Positions 11,104 through 13,874 of a stretch of DNA of 13,874 nucleotides are shown one piece after another. The notes beneath the pieces were generated by a model, which was not told where the DNA came from, made no database searches, and was given only the letters and a program-made list of their open reading frames with translations. The translations under genes and the position numbers were made by a program. The stretch lies in the NCBI GenBank assembly GCA_910587205.1, contig CAJULZ010000079.1, positions 1 to 13,874 on the forward strand, read 5' to 3'. Each line of letters starts with the position of its first letter. Position 1 is the first letter of the stretch. This DNA is from an uncultured Oscillospiraceae bacterium (GTDB lineage Bacteria > Bacillota > Clostridia > Oscillospirales > Oscillospiraceae).

Positions 11104-11188
11104 AGATATTTGGGGCCTCTGGGATCCCAATCATTGCTATGCCCCAAACACCCCCCGCGTGCCGCTCCACCCCCTCGCCCAGAGGCCC
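11104..11188. repeat. Nested inverted repeats upstream of the holin
   Basis: GGGCCTCTGGG (11113-11123) is an exact inverted partner of CCCAGAGGCCC (11178-11188). Within it TTTGGGGC (11110-11116 region) pairs with GCCCCAAA (11141-11148 region), and TGGGATCCCA (11120-11129 region) is a 10-bp palindrome. They lie in the 282-nt divergent gap between holin and prfC. No good promoter for the holin was identified; TATCTT or TATATT near 11100 could act as a -10. Confidence 0.5.
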
Positions 11189-11214
11189 GGACGGGGGATT
11201 TTTTCCGGTTTTAG

Positions 11215-11243
11215 TTGCCTTTCCCGCCCACGGATGATATAAT
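11215..11243 (+). promoter_or_regulatory. Sigma-A promoter of prfC
   Basis: TTGCCT (11215-11220), 17-nt spacer, TATAAT (11238-11243). Transcription should start near 11250, leaving a leader of about 100 nt that contains the start-stop ORF at 11281-11286. Confidence 0.8.
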
Positions 11244-11280
11244 AACATACTCTACGAATTTTTGAACGGGAGGGTCCCCC

Positions 11281-11286
11281 ATGTAA
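11281..11286 (+). promoter_or_regulatory. AUG-UAA start-stop ORF in the prfC leader
   Basis: ATG at 11281-11283 is followed immediately by TAA. A good Shine-Dalgarno, GGGAGGG (11268-11274), ends 6 nt upstream. A ribosome starting here would have a stop codon in the A site at once. The downstream gene encodes release factor 3, so a role in sensing termination capacity is an attractive but unproven idea. Confidence 0.4.
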
Positions 11287-11348
11287 CTGCCCAATCACCC
11301 AGCCCACCGCAGTCCAACATCAAACTACCACTATGGAGGGATCATTCC

Positions 11349-12950
11349 ATGCCACAATATGAATCCGAGATCAAGCGGCGGAGAACTTTCGCCATCATCT
11401 CCCACCCAGACGCCGGCAAGACCACCCTAACGGAAAAATTCCTGCTCTACGGGGGCGCCATCGCCCAGGCAGGGGTGGTGAAGGGCAAAAAAAATGCCCG
11501 CGCCGCCACCTCCGACTGGATGGAGATCGAAAAGCAGCGGGGCATCTCCGTCACCTCTTCCGTGATGCAGTTCCAGTACGAGGGCTTTTGCATCAACATC
11601 CTGGACACCCCCGGCCACCAGGACTTCTCCGAGGACACCTACCGCACCCTCATGGCGGCGGACAGCGCCGTGATGGTCATCGACGCCGCCAAGGGCGTGG
11701 AGGCCCAGACCCGAAAGCTGTTCAAGGTGTGCCGCCTGCGGGACATCCCCATTTTCACCTTCATCAACAAGATGGACCGGGAGGCCCGGGACCCCTTTGA
11801 GCTGTGCCAGGAGCTGGAGCACGAGCTGGGCATCGACACCTACGCCGTCAACTGGCCCATCGGCTGCGGCAAGGCCTTCCAGGGCGTCTACGACCGGGAG
11901 CGGAACCGCATCCTCCACTTCACCTCCAACGGCGGCTCCAAGGCGGCCACCGCCACGGAGATCAGCCTGGACGACCCCGCGCTGGCCTCCCTCATCGGGC
12001 AGAATTACCGGGACCAGCTCTCCGACGAGATCGAGCTGCTGGACGGCGCCTCCTGCGAGTTCGACATGGACCGGGTGCGCCACGGGCAGCTCTCCCCGGT
12101 GTTCTTCGGCTCGGCCCTCACCAACTTTGGCGTGGAGCCCTTCCTGGAGGATTTCCTGCGCATGACCACCGCGCCCCTGCCCCGCACCGCCGGGGAAGAG
12201 CTCATCGACTCCTTTGATGACGGCTTTTCCGCCTTCGTGTTCAAAATCCAGGCCAACATGAACAAGGCCCACCGGGACCGCATCGCCTTCATGCGGGTGG
12301 TGTCCGGGCGGTTCGACGCGGACAAGGAGGTCTACCACGTCCAGGGCGGCAAGAAGCTGAAGCTCTCCCGGCCCCAGCAGCTCATGGCCGCCGAGCGGGA
12401 GATCATTGAGGAGGCCTACGCCGGGGACATCATCGGCGTGTTCGACCCCGGCATCTTCTCCATCGGGGATACCCTGTGCACCGCCGCCCACAAGTTCCAG
12501 TTTGACCCCATCCCCACTTTCGCCCCGGAGCACTTCCGCCGGGTACGGCCCCTGGACACCATGAAGCGCAAGCAGTTCCTCAAGGGCATGGAGCAGATCG
12601 CCCAGGAGGGGGCCATCCAGATCTTCAAAACCCCCTACTCCGGTATGGAGGAGGTCATCGTGGGCGTGGTGGGAACGCTGCAATTCGACGTGCTGGAGTA
12701 CCGCCTGAAAAACGAGTATGGCGTGGATCTCTACGCCGAGGGCCTGCCCTATGAGTACCTGCGCTGGCTCCACCACGACGGCGACGAGCCCCTCCGGGCG
12801 GACGATTTGACCCTCCCCGGCGACGCCATGCTGGTGGAGGACTACCGGCAGAACCAGCTGCTGCTGTTCGCCTCCCAGTGGTCCATCAACTGGACGGCGG
12901 AGCGCAACAAGAGCATTGCCCTGTCCGAGTTCGGCGGGGCGAAATTCTAA
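11349..12950 (+). CDS. prfC: Peptide chain release factor 3
   Basis: A 533-residue translational GTPase, close to the 529 of E. coli RF3. The G1 loop is SHPDAGKTT (18-26), the switch region RGISVTSS (64-71), G3 DTPGHQDFSED (86 on) and G4 NKMD (140-143). The central beta-barrel domain (FSAFVFKIQANMNKAHRDRI) and C-terminal domain III (KFQFDPIPTFAPEHFRRVRP; EEVIVGVVGTLQFDVLEYRL) are complete. RF3 uses GTP to drive RF1/RF2 off the ribosome after peptide release and also promotes drop-off of short peptidyl-tRNAs. The start is ATG at 11349 with GGAGGG 8 nt upstream; the frame is open back to 11262 without a ribosome binding site in the right place. It is transcribed alone from 11215-11243 and ends at a strong terminator. 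Confidence 0.96.
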   Translation: MPQYESEIKRRRTFAIISHPDAGKTTLTEKFLLYGGAIAQAGVVKGKKNARAATSDWMEIEKQRGISVTSSVMQFQYEGFCINILDTPGHQDFSEDTYRTLMAADSAVMVIDAAKGVEAQTRKLFKVCRLRDIPIFTFINKMDREARDPFELCQELEHELGIDTYAVNWPIGCGKAFQGVYDRERNRILHFTSNGGSKAATATEISLDDPALASLIGQNYRDQLSDEIELLDGASCEFDMDRVRHGQLSPVFFGSALTNFGVEPFLEDFLRMTTAPLPRTAGEELIDSFDDGFSAFVFKIQANMNKAHRDRIAFMRVVSGRFDADKEVYHVQGGKKLKLSRPQQLMAAEREIIEEAYAGDIIGVFDPGIFSIGDTLCTAAHKFQFDPIPTFAPEHFRRVRPLDTMKRKQFLKGMEQIAQEGAIQIFKTPYSGMEEVIVGVVGTLQFDVLEYRLKNEYGVDLYAEGLPYEYLRWLHHDGDEPLRADDLTLPGDAMLVEDYRQNQLLLFASQWSINWTAERNKSIALSEFGGAKF

Positions 12951-12988
12951 AAAAGCGGCCTTCCCTGTTTGGGGGAGGGCCGCTTTTT
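12950..12988 (+). terminator. Bidirectional intrinsic terminator after prfC
   Basis: AAAAAGCGGCCTTCCC (12950-12965), loop TGTTTGG, GGGAGGGCCGCTTTTT (12973-12988): 16 positions with one G-T pair. A-tract on one side and T-tract on the other let it act on both strands, serving prfC and the leftward pseudogene. Confidence 0.93.
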
Positions 12989-13063
12989 GCTATTCTGTAC
13001 CACTGTGCCACGGATAGCCGCAAGCAAGATGAAATTTTTCTGGCAGTCTTTGCTGCCGCATCC

Positions 13064-13287
13064 TTAGAGCGGACGCCGCGTATCCGCCCCCATCACATCG
13101 CAAATCTCCATCAGACTGTTTACCTCGTAATCCGCTTTTTCCTCTTCGCTTGTGATGTTCCAGTATCCGCCAAACTCCTGTTTCACCCATATGGTGTTCA
13201 TTCCCAGCTTCTTGGCGGGGACAATGTCGTTATCGATCCTGTCCCCGATCCAATATCAAAAAACAGCCATTTTATATTTTGGAACAC
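13064..13287 (-). pseudogene. HAD-family hydrolase with an internal deletion and frame change
   Basis: The N-terminal part starts at GTG 13287, 9 nt after a GAGGAGG site, and reads VFQNIKWLFFDIGS, the HAD motif I with nucleophile Asp. It then leaves frame. In the frame two bases on, from 13255 to the stop at 13064, the last 63 residues of a HAD protein are clear: YWIGDRIDNDIVPAKKLGMN, then TIWVKQEFGGYWNITSEEEK, then ADYEVNSLMEICDVMG. GDRIDNDI is HAD motif IV. Motifs II and III and most of the core and cap, normally about 130-150 residues, are missing. The junction lies near 13247-13257 in ATATTGGATCGGGGAC, which can serve both DIGS and YWIGD. The promoter and ribosome binding site are still good, but the product would not be a working enzyme. 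It probably arose by deletion between short repeats. Confidence 0.85.
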
Positions 13288-13324
13288 GGCCGCATACCTC
13301 CTCAGATGAAGCTTGATTGTGTTG

Positions 13325-13353
13325 ATTTTATCACAGCCACTTTCAAGATTCAA
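13325..13353 (-). promoter_or_regulatory. Sigma-A promoter of the HAD pseudogene
   Basis: On the minus strand TTGAAT (13353-13348), 17-nt spacer, TAAAAT (13330-13325). The -35 overlaps the stop codon of the next gene. The start would be near 13318, 31 nt before the GTG. The promoter outlived the gene it served. Confidence 0.65.
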
Positions 13354-13874
13354 GGCATACTGTCAGCAAAATAGACATTCAGCTCCTCCCGGCGCACCTC
13401 CCCCCGCTCCCACAGCAGGGCCAGCACCTGGCCGGCGCAGTCCGGCGGAAGCTCTACCCCTTTGGCCCTCAGTTCCAGCCCGTTCAGTGTCCCGCCCTCA
13501 TACAGCTCCACACAGCGCCCCCAGCGCCCGCCCTCCGGGCCGAAGGCCGCCGTCACGTCCGCTCCCGCCGATGGCGGCGTCACCGGCAGGCCGAACTTCG
13601 CCTGGAGGTATCGGGCATACTCCTCCCCGCCGGGGGCGTCGATGAGCAGACCCCGCACCTGGGGGCACAGCCGTTCCGCCGCCGCTTCCAGCTCCGCGCA
13701 CAGCCTGGGGGCGGACAGGGCCACCCGGCCCCTCCGGCGGGGCACTCCCGCCGCGTCCAGCGCCCCCAGCGCCAGCACGTCCGCCGCCCCACGCCACAGG
13801 AGGACCGGGTCTACCGGGCGCAGCCGCCGAAGCCGGTCCCCCCAGGGGAAGTCCCGCCCCAACAGCACCCGGCC
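13350..13874 (-). CDS. Uncharacterised protein, C-terminal part
   Basis: The frame is open from the right edge of the window to TGA at 13350-13352, so at least 174 residues are present and the N-terminus lies outside. I do not recognise the family. It has no membrane segment. Features are DRLRRLRPVDPVLLWRGAAD, an Arg-rich PRRRGRVALS, an alternating helical region (CAELEAAAERLCPQVRGLLI), DVTAAFGPEGGRWGR, VELYEGGTLNGLELRAKGVE and a C-terminal helix (CAGQVLALLWERGEVRREEL, then NVYFAD). The LELRAKGVELPPDCAGQVLALLWE ending might be part of a helix-turn-helix-like fold, but this is a guess. Codon use is GC-rich like its neighbours. Confidence 0.75.
   Translation of the reverse strand, partial: GRVLLGRDFPWGDRLRRLRPVDPVLLWRGAADVLALGALDAAGVPRRRGRVALSAPRLCAELEAAAERLCPQVRGLLIDAPGGEEYARYLQAKFGLPVTPPSAGADVTAAFGPEGGRWGRCVELYEGGTLNGLELRAKGVELPPDCAGQVLALLWERGEVRREELNVYFADSMP

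Noticed and set aside
11331..11362. Short ORF starting ATGGAGGGATC overlapping the prfC start
   Set aside because: Its ATG abuts the prfC Shine-Dalgarno and has none of its own; likely chance.
11427..12776. 449-codon minus-strand open frame opposite prfC
   Set aside because: Entirely antisense to a conserved GTPase gene, Gly/Val/His-rich shadow composition, no ribosome binding site.
1..13874. CRISPR arrays, tRNA, rRNA, IS elements
   Set aside because: No regularly spaced repeats, no tRNA cloverleaf, no rRNA-like sequence and no transposase or terminal inverted repeats were seen on either strand.

Overview
The window is GC-rich bacterial DNA with Shine-Dalgarno starts. It carries the sporulation block yabP-yabQ-divIC-yabR and a long-form hibernation factor. 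Protein style and the small four-cysteine protein suggest a spore-forming Clostridia, probably Oscillospiraceae (Flavonifractor/Pseudoflavonifractor-like). That placement is inference from protein character, not a database result. Bases 1-32 are not genomic: they match an Illumina TruSeq read-2 adapter with one mismatch, so the left edge is a contig end with adapter left on it.

Layout, left to right. 33-1216 (+): the C-terminus of a membrane protein, a small four-cysteine protein started by TTG, and a Nudix hydrolase with an N-terminal extension. 1217-1562: no gene; a terminator and hairpin repeats. 1563-3377 (-): hpf and a HutI-like amidohydrolase. 3691-5392 (-): yabP, yabQ, divIC, yabR in the Bacillus order. 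5459-7115 (-): an AI-2E family membrane protein behind a second Nudix hydrolase with its own sigma-A promoter. 7202-9485 (-): an aromatic amino acid unit, aroF (DAHP synthase with regulatory domain) then tyrA (prephenate dehydrogenase). 9424-9755: an intergenic region with the aroF promoter, a structured segment and operator-like repeats. 9756-9947 (+): a ribbon-helix-helix protein. 10084-11066 (-): a stand-alone holin-endolysin pair. 11349-12950 (+): prfC (release factor 3). 13064-13287 (-): a HAD hydrolase pseudogene with an internal deletion. 13350-13874 (-): an unrecognised protein running off the window.

The strongest find is an apparent tyrosine-sensing attenuator upstream of aroF-tyrA. 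A strong promoter (TTGACT-N17-TATAAT) drives a 22-residue leader peptide with five Tyr codons in an eight-codon span. Its stop codon sits 3 nt before the left arm of a possible antiterminator. The right arm of that antiterminator contains the whole left arm of a GC-rich intrinsic terminator with a U-rich tail. A ribosome stalled on Tyr codons should favour the antiterminator; one reaching the stop codon should cover its left arm and favour termination. Spore-forming Firmicutes are better known for T-boxes at such genes, so a ribosome-mediated tyr attenuator here would be notable.

Other points: an AUG-UAA start-stop ORF with its own Shine-Dalgarno in the prfC leader; a family of about 63-nt intergenic repeats whose ends are conserved and whose middles differ while keeping base pairing, two copies lying inside operons; a 19-nt direct repeat bracketing one of them; operator-like repeats before the ribbon-helix-helix gene; and a long yabQ reading frame running over most of divIC just past A7/A8 runs.
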